Positions 1-8,426 are shown, numbered from the stretch's first letter. The stretch: DNA of 64,000 bases from Flavobacterium resistens (GCF_900182645.1 NZ_FXTA01000004.1:124001-188000), one strand, 5' to 3'. The notes: generated by a model not told the origin, from the sequence alone. Program-made: numbers and translations.

Positions 1-951
1 TTTTAAGTTTTTAGGAAGAACACACAAACCTGCTGTTACACCAATAGAAGAAAACAATACAATTCCTAAAGGTTTTCCAACTACTAAACCAAGAATGATT
101 CCGTAAGTATTTGTATGATTTAAACCTTCGTGCCAATCCTGAGTTATTGCAATGCAGGTATTTGCAATCGCAAACAAAGGCAAAATTAGGAAAGCGACAG
201 GCTTATGTAAAAAGTGCTGCAATTTATAAGAAGACGAATTTTCGCCACCGTCTCCAAACGGAATTACAAATGCTAATATCACACCCGTAATAGTTGCATG
301 TACGCCGGAATTCAACATAAAATACCACATCACAATTCCTCCAATTAAATATGGAATTATGTTGTTGATTTTCATTCGATTTAAAACAAAAAGAAAGCCC
401 CAGATTCCTAAAGCAATTGCAAGATTTACAAAAGCAATTGACGTAGTGTAAAAAATAGCGATAACAATTATGGCACCCAAATCATCAATAACAGCAAGCG
501 CAGTTAAAAATACTTTTAAAGAAGGTGAAACTTTTTTGCCTAAAAGCGATAAAATTCCAATAGCAAAAGCAATGTCGGTTGCCATAGGAATTCCTGCTCC
601 GTTTTGCGTTGCTGTTCCAAAATTTAAAGCCAGAAAAATCGCAGCTGGAACCAACATACCGCCAAGTGCTGCCATTATTGGTAAAGAAGCGTTTTTTATG
701 TTGGATAATTCTCCGTGATAAATTTCGCGTTCCAATTCTAAGCCAATCAATAAAAAGAAAATCGTCATTAATCCATCGTTGATCCAATGCGTAATAGAAT
801 GCCCGCCTAAATCTTTTTCCCAAAAAGCAACATATTCTGCTGAATAAGATGAATTTGCAAGATATAATGAGATAATCGTAACAAATAATAAGAGAAGTCC
901 TCCAGATTTTTCGTTGTTAAAAAAAGAATTAAAAGTCTTGGTCAGTTTCAT
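1..951 (-). CDS. nhaA: Na+/H+ antiporter NhaA (partial, C-terminus beyond window)
   Basis: The reverse strand encodes an open frame of 317 codons from the ATG at 951 that leaves the window without a stop, so the C-terminal part is missing. NhaA is an inner-membrane antiporter that exports Na+ in exchange for H+ and supports pH and salt homeostasis. The frame shows a run of hydrophobic helices and the family's diagnostic acidic pair in ALAVIDDLGAI, matching the ion-binding Asp-Asp of E. coli NhaA, as well as the early HWINDGLMTIFFLLIGLE segment. A TAnnTTTG -7 box (TAACTTTG) sits upstream on the same strand at 1013-1006. No operon partner is visible; the next gene upstream is divergent. The family assignment is secure; only the gene's end is unseen. 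Confidence 0.93.
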   Translation of the reverse strand, partial: MKLTKTFNSFFNNEKSGGLLLLFVTIISLYLANSSYSAEYVAFWEKDLGGHSITHWINDGLMTIFFLLIGLELEREIYHGELSNIKNASLPIMAALGGMLVPAAIFLALNFGTATQNGAGIPMATDIAFAIGILSLLGKKVSPSLKVFLTALAVIDDLGAIIVIAIFYTTSIAFVNLAIALGIWGFLFVLNRMKINNIIPYLIGGIVMWYFMLNSGVHATITGVILAFVIPFGDGGENSSSYKLQHFLHKPVAFLILPLFAIANTCIAITQDWHEGLNHTNTYGIILGLVVGKPLGIVLFSSIGVTAGLCVLPKNLK

Positions 952-1005
952 TTTGGTAGATTTTCCAGAGAGGTGAAAGAGTTGATTTTTTCAATCTCCT
1001 ATTTT

Positions 1006-1013
1006 CAAAGTTA
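1006..1013 (-). promoter_or_regulatory. Promoter -7 box for nhaA
   Basis: Reading the minus strand gives TAACTTTG, an exact match to the Bacteroidota -7 consensus TAnnTTTG, about 55 bases before the nhaA ATG. I see no good -33 TTG at the usual distance, so this is a partial match only. Confidence 0.45.
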
Positions 1014-1086
1014 AAAAAAATAAAACGAATTATGGTTTTGCGTTTTTTATGGATTGATAATAAAAGCAAATTCTATAGAATTACCG

Positions 1087-1094
1087 TATTTTTG
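1087..1094 (+). promoter_or_regulatory. Promoter -7 box for the hydroxyacid dehydrogenase gene
   Basis: TATTTTTG matches TAnnTTTG exactly and ends 22 bases before the ATG at 1117. A TTG at the expected -33 distance is not clear. Confidence 0.45.
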
Positions 1095-1116
1095 TTTTCA
1101 ATAAAATACAATAAAA

Positions 1117-2067
1117 ATGAGCATAAAAATTCTTCATATCGACAGCAATAATCCAATTCTTTGGAATCAATTGGAAGAAGCTGGTTTCGAAAATCACGCC
1201 GATTTTAAATCTTCTAAAGAAGAAATCGAAGCTAAAATTCAGGACTACAACGGAATTGTAATTCGCAGCCGTTTCAAGATTGACAAGACTTTTTTAGATA
1301 ATGCAACTAACTTGCAATTTATTGCCAGAGTGGGTGCAGGCCTTGAAAGTATTGATTGTGAATATGCTTCTGCAAAAGGAATTCATTTAATTGCAGCGCC
1401 AGAAGGAAATCGAAATGCAGTTGCCGAACATTCGCTTGGTGTTATATTATCACTTTTCAATAATTTAAATCAGGCCGATGCCGAAGTTAGAGCAGGACAT
1501 TGGAATCGAGAAAGTAATCGTGGTCATGAACTTGATGGAAAAACGGTTGGAATTATCGGTTATGGAAACATGGGAAAAGCTTTTGCCAAAAAACTTCGTG
1601 GTTTTGATACTGAAGTTTTGTTTTATGATATTTTAGAAAATATTGGAGATGAAAATGCCAAACAAGTTTCTTTAGCCGAATTACAAAAAAGAGCTGATGT
1701 TTTAAGTCTTCATTTGCCTTGGACACCAGAAACAGACAAAATGGTTGATGCCAATTTTATAAACGCATTTTCGAAGCCATTTTGGATTATAAATACGTCT
1801 CGTGGTAAAAATATCGTTACAGCAGATTTGGTTAACGCTATGAAGTCGAAAAAGGTGTTAGGAGCAGGTTTGGATGTTTTGGAATATGAAAAATTATCTT
1901 TTGAAACACTTTTTCAGGATAAAAATACGCCAGAAGCCTTTCAATATTTATTAGAAGCAAAAAATGTTTTACTTACACCGCACATCGCAGGCTGGACTTT
2001 TGAAAGTCACGAACGTTTAGCTCAGGTAATTGTAGATAAAATCAAAGCAGTTTATACGGATAAATAG
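1117..2067 (+). CDS. D-2-hydroxyacid dehydrogenase (NAD-binding, SerA-like)
   Basis: This 316-residue cytoplasmic protein has the two-domain layout of the D-isomer-specific 2-hydroxyacid dehydrogenases, which reduce or oxidise 2-keto/2-hydroxy acids with NAD(H). The Rossmann motif GYGNMG lies at about residues 148-153 (GxGxxG). The substrate-binding/catalytic Arg is in NTSRGKNIV near residue 232, and the catalytic His is in LTPHIAGWT near residue 290. At 316 residues it is the short form, without the ACT domain of classical E. coli-type SerA; such short forms serve as phosphoglycerate dehydrogenase in many Bacteroidota. No serC neighbour is present here, so the substrate (3-phosphoglycerate or another hydroxyacid) cannot be fixed from context. 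It appears to be a single-gene unit with its own -7 box. Confidence 0.88.
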   Translation: MSIKILHIDSNNPILWNQLEEAGFENHADFKSSKEEIEAKIQDYNGIVIRSRFKIDKTFLDNATNLQFIARVGAGLESIDCEYASAKGIHLIAAPEGNRNAVAEHSLGVILSLFNNLNQADAEVRAGHWNRESNRGHELDGKTVGIIGYGNMGKAFAKKLRGFDTEVLFYDILENIGDENAKQVSLAELQKRADVLSLHLPWTPETDKMVDANFINAFSKPFWIINTSRGKNIVTADLVNAMKSKKVLGAGLDVLEYEKLSFETLFQDKNTPEAFQYLLEAKNVLLTPHIAGWTFESHERLAQVIVDKIKAVYTDK

Positions 2068-2274
2068 CGTAATGCTGATTGTTAGTTAATTATGATTTGT
2101 TGTTTGAATTGCTTTTGTCTTTATAACAAGCTTTTTCTGTAAAAGTAATCATGAGAATTAGTTTTTAAAATTATTTTTGTTTAATATTGTTCCTCGTTTT
2201 TTTAACAAAATTTTAATAAGGAGCAACCGAAAATCCTATAAAGAGTAGGCATTAACTAACTAATTTTATTAAAT

Positions 2275-2685
2275 ATGATTGAATGGTACAAAAAAGTGGT
2301 CTTTGAAAATTATGCAAATTTTAGTGGAAGAGCTAGAAGAAGTGAATACTGGTATTACACACTAGCAACGATAATTATTTCAATCATTTTAGCGATTCTT
2401 GATTTTTCTTTAGGTTTGACTATTGGAGATTCGGGAGCTGGTATTTTAAGAGCTATCTATGGCTTATTGGTTTTATTGCCAGGTTTAGCTGTAATGGTTA
2501 GAAGATTGCATGATGTTGGAAAAAGCGGTTGGTTTTTTCTTATTATCCTTTTGCCACTAGCAGGTGTTATTTGGTTATTAGTGCTTCTATGTACTGAAGG
2601 AGACAGAGGGTCAAATGCCTATGGTGCAGATCCAAAAGATGATTTTGAAGATATTAATGAAATTGGGAAAGTTGAATTAGATTAA
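2275..2685 (+). CDS. DUF805 family small membrane protein
   Basis: This 136-residue protein fits the DUF805 family (YhaH/YhaI-like inner-membrane proteins of unknown function). It starts with the family's N-terminal signature, FSGRARRSEYWYY at about residues 16-28. Roughly four hydrophobic segments follow, with the conserved VRRLHDVGKSGWF loop at about residues 75-87, and the C-terminus is short and acidic. The DNA runs on after 13 bases into the TM2-domain gene, so the two are probably co-transcribed. The family is clear, but no biochemical role can be given. Confidence 0.85.
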   Translation: MIEWYKKVVFENYANFSGRARRSEYWYYTLATIIISIILAILDFSLGLTIGDSGAGILRAIYGLLVLLPGLAVMVRRLHDVGKSGWFFLIILLPLAGVIWLLVLLCTEGDRGSNAYGADPKDDFEDINEIGKVELD

Positions 2686-2698
2686 TATATAGATAAAT

Positions 2699-2977
2699 AT
2701 GGAAACAAGCAAACAAGAGGCGTGGAATACCCCATCACAGCCAAGACAAGAGAATAAAAAAGTTCTAGCCGGAATTATGGGAATAATTTTTGGTTACTTA
2801 GGAATTCATAAATTTATATTAGGATACACTCAAGAAGGAATCATTCAAGTGGTAATTAGTATTGTTACTTGTGGATTAGGTGGAATAATCGGATTTATTG
2901 AAGGAATCATTTACTTGACAAAATCAGATGAAGAGTTCTATCAAACTTACCAGGTAGGCAAAAAAGGCTGGTTCTAA
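2699..2977 (+). CDS. TM2 domain-containing membrane protein (copy 1)
   Basis: This 92-residue protein has a polar N-terminus of about 22 residues, then the TM2 domain: helix one with GIMGIIFGYLGIHKFILG, a short turn containing GYTQEGIIQ, and a second helix. It ends in EEFYQTYQVGKKGWF. TM2 proteins are small membrane proteins without a settled function in bacteria. It lies 13 bases after the DUF805 gene and is followed by a strong terminator. The next gene, at 3056, is a clear paralog with almost the same ends, so this is a tandem duplication. Confidence 0.85.
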   Translation: METSKQEAWNTPSQPRQENKKVLAGIMGIIFGYLGIHKFILGYTQEGIIQVVISIVTCGLGGIIGFIEGIIYLTKSDEEFYQTYQVGKKGWF

Positions 2978-2988
2978 ATTATATATTT

Positions 2989-3022
2989 AAATCCCATTCA
3001 TTATTCGAATGGGATTTTTTTT
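2989..3022 (+). terminator. Rho-independent terminator after TM2 copy 1
   Basis: A 10-bp perfect stem (AATCCCATTC / GAATGGGATT) is followed by a run of T. It separates the two TM2 paralogs, so the second copy probably has its own transcript or depends on read-through. Confidence 0.85.
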
Positions 3023-3055
3023 GTTCATTATATTAGAAATTTAAAAGATTACAAA

Positions 3056-3331
3056 ATGGAAAATACAAAAACAGAACATTGGAACAACCCGCCGCAATAC
3101 GAGCAAGAAAATAAAAAAGTTGTTGCAGGAATATTGGCAATTTTAATAGGAGCGCTAGGTATTCACAAATTTTATCTTGGTTATACAAAAGAAGGTATTA
3201 TTCAGCTTCTTTTAGGACTTATGTGTGGAATTGGTGGTGTAATCGGAATTATTGAAGGAATTTTATATTTGACAAAAACTGACGAAGAATTTTATCAGAC
3301 TTACCAAGTTGGTTATAAAGGCTGGTTTTAA
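3056..3331 (+). CDS. TM2 domain-containing membrane protein (copy 2)
   Basis: This 91-residue paralog of the preceding gene has the same layout: a polar Trp/Asn/Pro-containing N-terminus, a first helix ending GALGIHKFYLG, the YTKEGIIQ turn, a second helix, and the shared end EEFYQTYQVGYKGWF. The two copies are similar over their whole length, which points to tandem duplication followed by divergence, mainly in the second helix. A strong hairpin upstream isolates it from copy 1. A bidirectional hairpin downstream separates it from the convergent olsF. Function is unknown. Confidence 0.85.
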   Translation: MENTKTEHWNNPPQYEQENKKVVAGILAILIGALGIHKFYLGYTKEGIIQLLLGLMCGIGGVIGIIEGILYLTKTDEEFYQTYQVGYKGWF

Positions 3332-3332
3332 A

Positions 3333-3373
3333 CATAAAAAAATCCCACTCTTTCTGGAATGGGATTTTTTTAT
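3333..3373. terminator. Bidirectional terminator between TM2 copy 2 and olsF
   Basis: An A-rich stretch, a stem of AATCCCA-type bases pairing with TGGGATT, and a T run on both strands form a symmetric terminator between convergent genes. The stem words resemble those of the upstream terminator at 2989-3022. Confidence 0.8.
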
Positions 3374-3389
3374 GTTTAATAGATTCTGA

Positions 3390-5192
3390 TTAATCTTCTT
3401 TTTCAGATAGTTTTCTTTCTAGCTCAAGTTGAAATTCTTCAATAACAGGTTTCATAGTGCTTTCCGGGATATCGGCAATTCTGATATACATTAAACCATC
3501 GATGGCATTGTTGAATAAAGGATCTACGTTAAATGCGACAACTCGTGCGTTTTGTTTGATATATTTCTTAATTAAAACAGGCAAACGTAAATTTCCTGGT
3601 TCTAATTCGTCAATAATTTTGTCAAATTTGTTCAAATCAGATTCGGCTTCGTCGAAAATAAAGTCCTTGTCTGCGTCTTTCAATTTAACTTTATATGCTT
3701 TTTTCGGATGGATATATTGTGCAATATACGGATCGTAATAGTTTGATTTCATGAACTCAATCATCAATGATTTAGAGAAATCAGAAAATTGATTACTAAT
3801 ACTTACACCACCAACTAAATATTTGTGTTCAGGATGACGAAGCGTTGTATGGATAATACCTTTCCATAATAAAAATAAAGGCATTGGTTTTTGCTGATAT
3901 TCACGAGTGATAAAGGCACGGCCCATCTCGATAGATTTGCTCATCATATCATGAAGTTCAGGTTCAAATCTGAAAAGATCAGTAAGATAAAAACCTTCGA
4001 TGCCGTATTTACGGTAAATTTCAGAACCTAATCCCATTCGATAAGCTCCAGCGATTTTTTTTGTTTCATCGTCCCACAAAAACATATGGTGGTAATACTG
4101 GTCGTACTCGTCAAGGTCGATAGATTCGTTTGTTCCTTCGCCAACTTCACGGAAAGTTATTTCGCGTAGACGTCCAATTTCATGCAAGATATTCGGAATT
4201 GATTTTGCTTTTGCAAAAAACACTTCATAATTTTTGCTTTGTAAAAATCGGGAATCATTATCTCTTAAAGCTTGAACTTCGGCAATCAATTTCGATTCGT
4301 TCACCGGAGTAACAATTTTTTTAGGCGCTTTCGGAATTTTCAAGCTTGCTGTATCGATAAGTTTGGTGTCCTTTTCAAAAGGATTCGCCAGCATGTAGGT
4401 TTTCTTTCTTAAAAATTCTGAGTATTCTTCAAACGATTCAATTTCATTTTGTTCGCTTACAGAAATCGGTTTTCCTATACGGACTTTAATAACACGGTCT
4501 TTCTGCGTAAGCAATTCAGATGGAAGTTTTGCAGTACGTAAAGTGTCGTCTATTTTTGAAAGCCAATAGAATAATTTACTGTTTTTAGCATGAAAATAGA
4601 TGGGTACAACCGGAACTTTGGCTTTTCTGATTAATTTCAGAGCGCCTTCTTCCCAAGGTTTATCAACCATTAATTTCCCATCTTTGTAAGTTGAAACTTC
4701 TCCGGCAGGAAAAATTCCCAACGGTTTTCCGTCACTTAAATGACGTAAAGTTTCTTTGATTCCAACCACGCTTGATTTTGCATCCTTATGATTTTCAAAA
4801 GGATTAACCGGCATGATGTATTTTTTAAGTGGAACAATTCTGTGTAATAAGAAATTTGCAATAATTTTGAAATTAGGCTCTCTTTCAAGCATTAATTTCA
4901 AAAGCAAAATACCGTCAATTCCTCCAAGCGGATGATTAGAAATGGTAATATAAGCGCCATCTTTTGGCAAACGTTTTAAATCTTCTTCCGGGATTTCAAA
5001 TTTGATTTCCATCTCATCCAAAATTCCGTTTAGAAACGCAACATCCTCTAAATGTTTATTATGATCATAAATTTTATTAAGGGTAGAGATCTTAAGAACC
5101 TTCATAAGAATCCAGCCTGAAAAAGTACCGAATACTCCGTACTTATCAACATTTATTGCCTTTGCAACTTCTTTCGCGGTAACTAAACCCAT
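3390..5192 (-). CDS. olsF: Bifunctional ornithine lipid synthase OlsF-type (fused O- and N-acyltransferase)
   Basis: This 600-residue protein has two acyltransferase domains. The N-terminal half is PlsC-like: NHPLGGIDG at residues 86-94 is the variant His/Asp catalytic motif, and FPAGEVS at about 161-167 is the phosphate/acyl-binding motif. The C-terminal half (about 305-545) is a GNAT/hemolysin-like N-acyltransferase domain with RMGLGSEIYRKYG and FYLTDLFRF segments. This layout matches OlsF, described in Serratia and Flavobacterium, which builds acyloxyacyl-ornithine lipid: the C-terminal half N-acylates the amino acid and the N-terminal half adds the second acyl chain. In other bacteria two proteins do this job. 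The amino acid head group (ornithine or glycine) cannot be read from sequence. It is a monocistronic gene with a TATCTTTG -7 box upstream. Confidence 0.8.
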   Translation of the reverse strand: MGLVTAKEVAKAINVDKYGVFGTFSGWILMKVLKISTLNKIYDHNKHLEDVAFLNGILDEMEIKFEIPEEDLKRLPKDGAYITISNHPLGGIDGILLLKLMLEREPNFKIIANFLLHRIVPLKKYIMPVNPFENHKDAKSSVVGIKETLRHLSDGKPLGIFPAGEVSTYKDGKLMVDKPWEEGALKLIRKAKVPVVPIYFHAKNSKLFYWLSKIDDTLRTAKLPSELLTQKDRVIKVRIGKPISVSEQNEIESFEEYSEFLRKKTYMLANPFEKDTKLIDTASLKIPKAPKKIVTPVNESKLIAEVQALRDNDSRFLQSKNYEVFFAKAKSIPNILHEIGRLREITFREVGEGTNESIDLDEYDQYYHHMFLWDDETKKIAGAYRMGLGSEIYRKYGIEGFYLTDLFRFEPELHDMMSKSIEMGRAFITREYQQKPMPLFLLWKGIIHTTLRHPEHKYLVGGVSISNQFSDFSKSLMIEFMKSNYYDPYIAQYIHPKKAYKVKLKDADKDFIFDEAESDLNKFDKIIDELEPGNLRLPVLIKKYIKQNARVVAFNVDPLFNNAIDGLMYIRIADIPESTMKPVIEEFQLELERKLSEKED

Positions 5193-5222
5193 GTACTATT
5201 TTTAAATTATTAGAGTAGCGAA

Positions 5223-5230
5223 CAAAGATA
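5223..5230 (-). promoter_or_regulatory. Promoter -7 box for olsF
   Basis: The minus strand reads TATCTTTG, an exact TAnnTTTG match about 30 bases before the olsF ATG. The -33 element is not obvious. Confidence 0.45.
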
Positions 5231-5282
5231 ACAAAAAACTCTACTTTTCCTTTATTCAATTATAAACTTTCCACTTTTTTAT

Positions 5283-5290
5283 TACATTTG
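5283..5290 (+). promoter_or_regulatory. Promoter -7 box for exonuclease III gene
   Basis: TACATTTG matches TAnnTTTG exactly and ends 22 bases before the ATG at 5313. No clear -33 TTG is seen. Confidence 0.45.
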
Positions 5291-5312
5291 GAATCCTAAA
5301 AAAATTACCAAG

Positions 5313-6074
5313 ATGAAAATTATTTCTTATAATGTAAACGGAATTCGCGCAGCAATTACTAAAGGATTTATCGAATGGCTACAAGCGGCTAGCCCAGATG
5401 TTATCTGCCTTCAGGAAATTAAGGCAACACAGGATCAAATTCCGGTTGAAGCTATAACGGCCGCTGGCTATCCTTATCAATATTATTATCCGGCAACCAA
5501 AAAGGGTTACAGTGGTGTTGCAATCTTATCTAAAATAGAACCGAAATCAGTTGTTTACGGAACAGGAATTCATCATATGGATTTTGAAGGGCGTAATCTT
5601 CGTGCTGATTTTGAAGATGTTTCAGTGATGAGTTTGTATCTTCCGTCAGGAACTAATATTGAAAGACTGGATCATAAATTTATGTTTATGGACGATTTTC
5701 AAACGTATATCAACGAACTGAAATTAACGATTCCGAATTTAATTATTTGTGGAGATTATAATATTTGCCACGAAGCAATTGATATTCATGACCCTGTTCG
5801 AAATAAAACAGTTTCTGGGTTTTTGCCTGCAGAACGTGCGTGGCTTGATGCTTTTATGAAATCAGGTTTTATTGATAGTTTCCGTCATTTCAATAAAGAT
5901 CCTCATCATTATTCTTGGTGGAGTTACCGTGCCGGAGCGAGAGGAAATAACAAAGGCTGGCGTATTGACTACAATTTAGTGAGCGATTCGATGGGACACC
6001 GTTTAAAACGAGCTGTTATTCTTCCAGATGCTGTTCACTCGGATCATTGCCCGGTTTTAGTCGAAATCGATTAA
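5313..6074 (+). CDS. xth: Exodeoxyribonuclease III (AP endonuclease)
   Basis: This 253-residue protein of the endonuclease/exonuclease/phosphatase fold repairs abasic sites and trims 3' ends in base excision repair. The full active-site set is visible: SYNVNGIRA (Asn7), LQEIKA with the metal-binding Glu at residue 35, GDYNICH with the catalytic Asp-Asn pair, the substrate-binding SWWSYRAGARGNNKGWRIDY segment, and the terminal HSDHCPV with the catalytic Asp-His. Length is normal for the family (about 250-270). The ATG at 5313 puts the first motif at residue 5, as in E. coli XthA. It is divergent from olsF and appears to be transcribed alone. Confidence 0.95.
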   Translation: MKIISYNVNGIRAAITKGFIEWLQAASPDVICLQEIKATQDQIPVEAITAAGYPYQYYYPATKKGYSGVAILSKIEPKSVVYGTGIHHMDFEGRNLRADFEDVSVMSLYLPSGTNIERLDHKFMFMDDFQTYINELKLTIPNLIICGDYNICHEAIDIHDPVRNKTVSGFLPAERAWLDAFMKSGFIDSFRHFNKDPHHYSWWSYRAGARGNNKGWRIDYNLVSDSMGHRLKRAVILPDAVHSDHCPVLVEID

Positions 6075-6194
6075 AGTTTGGTATTGTTCTTGTTAAGAAT
6101 GTATCGGTTTAAAGAAAACAAGTTTGAAAATGTGTTCTTTGAACAAGATTTTTTTGAATTATTAATAAAGCCCCAAATAAAAACCTAAAGTAAA

Positions 6195-7139
6195 ATGATT
6201 AAAAAAGCCTCCATTGGATTAGTAGTTTTAGCTTTGTCTGCAACTTCTTGTGTATCCAAAAAGATTTACAATGATCTTGAAACAAAATATTCAGATTTAA
6301 AAAAGGAAAGCCGATCTATTGCAGATGAAAATGCGAATTTAAAAACTGCAAAAAATCAGTTAGAATTAGACAAAGATAAACTGACTAAAGATTTGGCAAG
6401 TACAAAAGATGATCTTGCAAAACAAAAAGCTGATCTTGCAGCGGAGCAAAAAAAATATAAAGTATTGCAGGATTCTTATAATGCATTAGAAAAAAACAGC
6501 AACGATGCATTAGAAAGCAATATGGCTAAAAACCGCGAGTTGTTAGCACAATTAGAAGCAAAATCTAAAAAGCTGGCAGATGAACAAGCGCGTTTAGACA
6601 AAACAGCAAACCGATTGAAAGAGCTTGAAGATATGATTGCTGCTAAAGAAGAATCAATGCGTAAACTAAAAGAGACTTTATCTAAAGCCTTAAACGGTTT
6701 TGAAGGAAAAGGTTTGACAGTTGAACAGAAAAACGGAAAAGTTTATGTTTCTATGGAAAACAAATTGCTTTTCAATTCAGGAAGTTGGGCTGTTGGAACT
6801 GAAGGAAGAAAAGCAGTTGTAGAACTTGGAAAAGTTTTAGGCGATAATCCAGATCTTTCGGTTTTAATTGAAGGTCATACAGATGATGATCCATATGCTG
6901 GTTCTGGACCAATTGCAAACAACTGGGATTTATCTACAAAAAGAGCTACTGCAATTGTGGCAATTTTAAGTGAAAATACAAAAATCAACAAACAAAAACT
7001 TACGGCAGCAGGACGAAGCGAATTTTCTCCGTTGGCAAGCAACGCAACTCCGGAAGGAAAAGCGAAAAACCGTAGAATCGAAATCATCTTAACACCAAGA
7101 TTAGATGAGATTGCGGAGATGCTTAATAGTATTAATTAA
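6195..7139 (+). CDS. OmpA-family peptidoglycan-binding lipoprotein with coiled coil
   Basis: This 314-residue protein begins with a lipoprotein signal, ALSATSC with the lipidated Cys at residue 19. A long charged heptad-rich region follows (about 25-175) that should form a coiled coil, and then an OmpA C-terminal domain (about 185-305). The OmpA peptidoglycan-binding signature is present: LIEGHTDDDPY, WDLSTKRATAIV, and AAGRSEFSPLASNATPEGKAKNRRIE with the conserved N-R-R-I-E. It probably bridges the outer membrane and peptidoglycan, much as Pal does. No tol genes are adjacent. A good terminator follows. Assignment to the family is firm; the specific partner is unknown. Confidence 0.88.
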   Translation: MIKKASIGLVVLALSATSCVSKKIYNDLETKYSDLKKESRSIADENANLKTAKNQLELDKDKLTKDLASTKDDLAKQKADLAAEQKKYKVLQDSYNALEKNSNDALESNMAKNRELLAQLEAKSKKLADEQARLDKTANRLKELEDMIAAKEESMRKLKETLSKALNGFEGKGLTVEQKNGKVYVSMENKLLFNSGSWAVGTEGRKAVVELGKVLGDNPDLSVLIEGHTDDDPYAGSGPIANNWDLSTKRATAIVAILSENTKINKQKLTAAGRSEFSPLASNATPEGKAKNRRIEIILTPRLDEIAEMLNSIN

Positions 7140-7144
7140 TGATG

Positions 7145-7173
7145 CTAAGGTTCTAAGTTGCTAAGAAGCTAAG
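7145..7173 (+). repeat. 8-bp periodic CTAAG repeat, left arm
   Basis: CTAAG occurs at 7145, 7153, 7161 and 7169, exactly eight bases apart, with three variable bases between each. The opposite arm (CTTAG, same 8-base spacing) is at 7345-7373, and a partial copy lies near 7233-7250. Together they form a large imperfect inverted repeat around a terminator. Confidence 0.8.
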
Positions 7174-7179
7174 ATTTTT

Positions 7180-7214
7180 AAAAAGGCTCAAAGTTTTACT
7201 TTGAGCCTTTTTTT
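7180..7214 (+). terminator. Terminator after the OmpA-family gene
   Basis: AAAAAGGCTCAAAG pairs with CTTTGAGCC across a short loop and runs into at least seven T. Confidence 0.85.
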
Positions 7215-7287
7215 ATTTCAGAAAAGAAAATTTTAGCAACTTAGTATCTAAAAAAGAATCTTATTCTTTTTTTAACTTTTGTCTTCT

Positions 7288-7317
7288 TTTGCTTTGTCCA
7301 ATCGCTTCGTAACTTTG
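7288..7317 (+). promoter_or_regulatory. Promoter of the aldo/keto reductase gene
   Basis: TTTG (7288-7291), 18 bases, then TAACTTTG (7310-7317) match the flavobacterial -33/-7 layout. The 8-bp CTTAG repeat then lies within the predicted 5' leader. Confidence 0.55.
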
Positions 7318-7344
7318 AAGCTTTATTACTCAAAAATAAGAAAA

Positions 7345-7373
7345 CTTAGAATCTTAGTAACTTAGCATCTTAG
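7345..7373 (-). repeat. 8-bp periodic CTTAG repeat, right arm
   Basis: CTTAG occurs at 7345, 7353, 7361 and 7369, exactly eight bases apart. It is the reverse complement of the array at 7145-7173 and ends 15 bases before the aldo/keto reductase ATG. Confidence 0.8.
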
Positions 7374-7388
7374 AACCTTTTAAAAAAT

Positions 7389-8426
7389 ATGATATACACT
7401 ACATTACCAAACACCGATATAAAAGTTAGTAAAATTAATCTCGGAACAATGACTTTTGGTCAGCAGAATACAGAAGCCGAGGGGCATGCTCAAATGGATT
7501 ATGCTTTAGAACGCGGAGTCAATTTTTTTGATACAGCCGAAATGTATTCGGTTCCGGCGAGTGAAGCGACTTATGGAAGTACAGAAAAAATAATTGGAAC
7601 CTGGTTTAAGAAATCCGGAAATCGCGATAAAATTGTTTTAGCATCTAAAATTGCAGGTCCAAATCCAAGTTTTGGTTACATGCGTGAGAAACTGGATTTT
7701 TCATCGGCAAGTATTAAATATGCAGTTGAAAACAGTTTGAAAAGACTTCAGACAGATTATATCGATTTATACCAAATGCATTGGCCGGAAAGAAAAACCA
7801 ATAATTTCGGACAGCGCGCTTTTCATGGACATAATGATGTTTGGGAAGATAATTTTAGAGAAATCCTTGAAACTTTCGATGGATTAATTAAAGAAGGAAA
7901 AATTAAACACATTGGAGTTTCAAACGAAAATTCATGGGGGATGATGCGTCTTTTGGAAGAAAGCAAGTACAATAATTTGCCAAGAATCAAAACTGTTCAA
8001 AATCCATATTCTTTATTGAATCGTTTGTTTGAAGTGAATTCAGCCGAAGTTTCAAAATATGAAAATGTTGGTTTATTAGGATATTCGCCTTTGGCATTTG
8101 GAGTTTTGACAGGGAAATTCTTAACAGGAGAAGCTCATCCGAAAGCGAGAATTAATCTTTTTCCGCAATATAAACGTTACAATAGTGATCAATGTACTCA
8201 AGCGACTAAATTGTATCAGGAAATCGCTAAAAAACATGGTTTAACGTTAACGCAATTAGCGATGGGATTTGTATTGCAGCAGCCTTTCCTGACAAGTGCA
8301 ATTATTGGCGCAACAACATTGGAACAATTAAAAGAAAATATTGACACAATTGATGTAGTCCTTTCGAAAGAAATTCTTGCTGAGATTGATGCTGTTCAGG
8401 CTATAATTCCTGATCCGGCGCCTTAA
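7389..8426 (+). CDS. Aldo/keto reductase (Tas-like)
   Basis: This 345-residue cytosolic NADP(H)-dependent oxidoreductase has a TIM-barrel fold. Conserved features are the N-terminal LGTMTFG, NFFDTAEMY with the catalytic Asp and Tyr, a Lys in VLASKIAG, the YIDLYQMHWPER segment with the catalytic His, and a cofactor-binding end around IIGATTLEQLKENI. The long insertion carrying HGHNDVWEDNF and the overall length match the Tas/YghZ-like subgroup. The physiological substrate is unknown. It sits alone on the plus strand between two repeat-rich gaps, and its 5' leader is predicted to contain an 8-bp periodic repeat. Confidence 0.87.
   Translation: MIYTTLPNTDIKVSKINLGTMTFGQQNTEAEGHAQMDYALERGVNFFDTAEMYSVPASEATYGSTEKIIGTWFKKSGNRDKIVLASKIAGPNPSFGYMREKLDFSSASIKYAVENSLKRLQTDYIDLYQMHWPERKTNNFGQRAFHGHNDVWEDNFREILETFDGLIKEGKIKHIGVSNENSWGMMRLLEESKYNNLPRIKTVQNPYSLLNRLFEVNSAEVSKYENVGLLGYSPLAFGVLTGKFLTGEAHPKARINLFPQYKRYNSDQCTQATKLYQEIAKKHGLTLTQLAMGFVLQQPFLTSAIIGATTLEQLKENIDTIDVVLSKEILAEIDAVQAIIPDPAP

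Noticed and set aside
485..823. A reverse-strand open frame of about 110 codons over the nhaA region
   Set aside because: It overlaps nhaA in another frame; the translation has no family match, while the nhaA frame has clear motifs.
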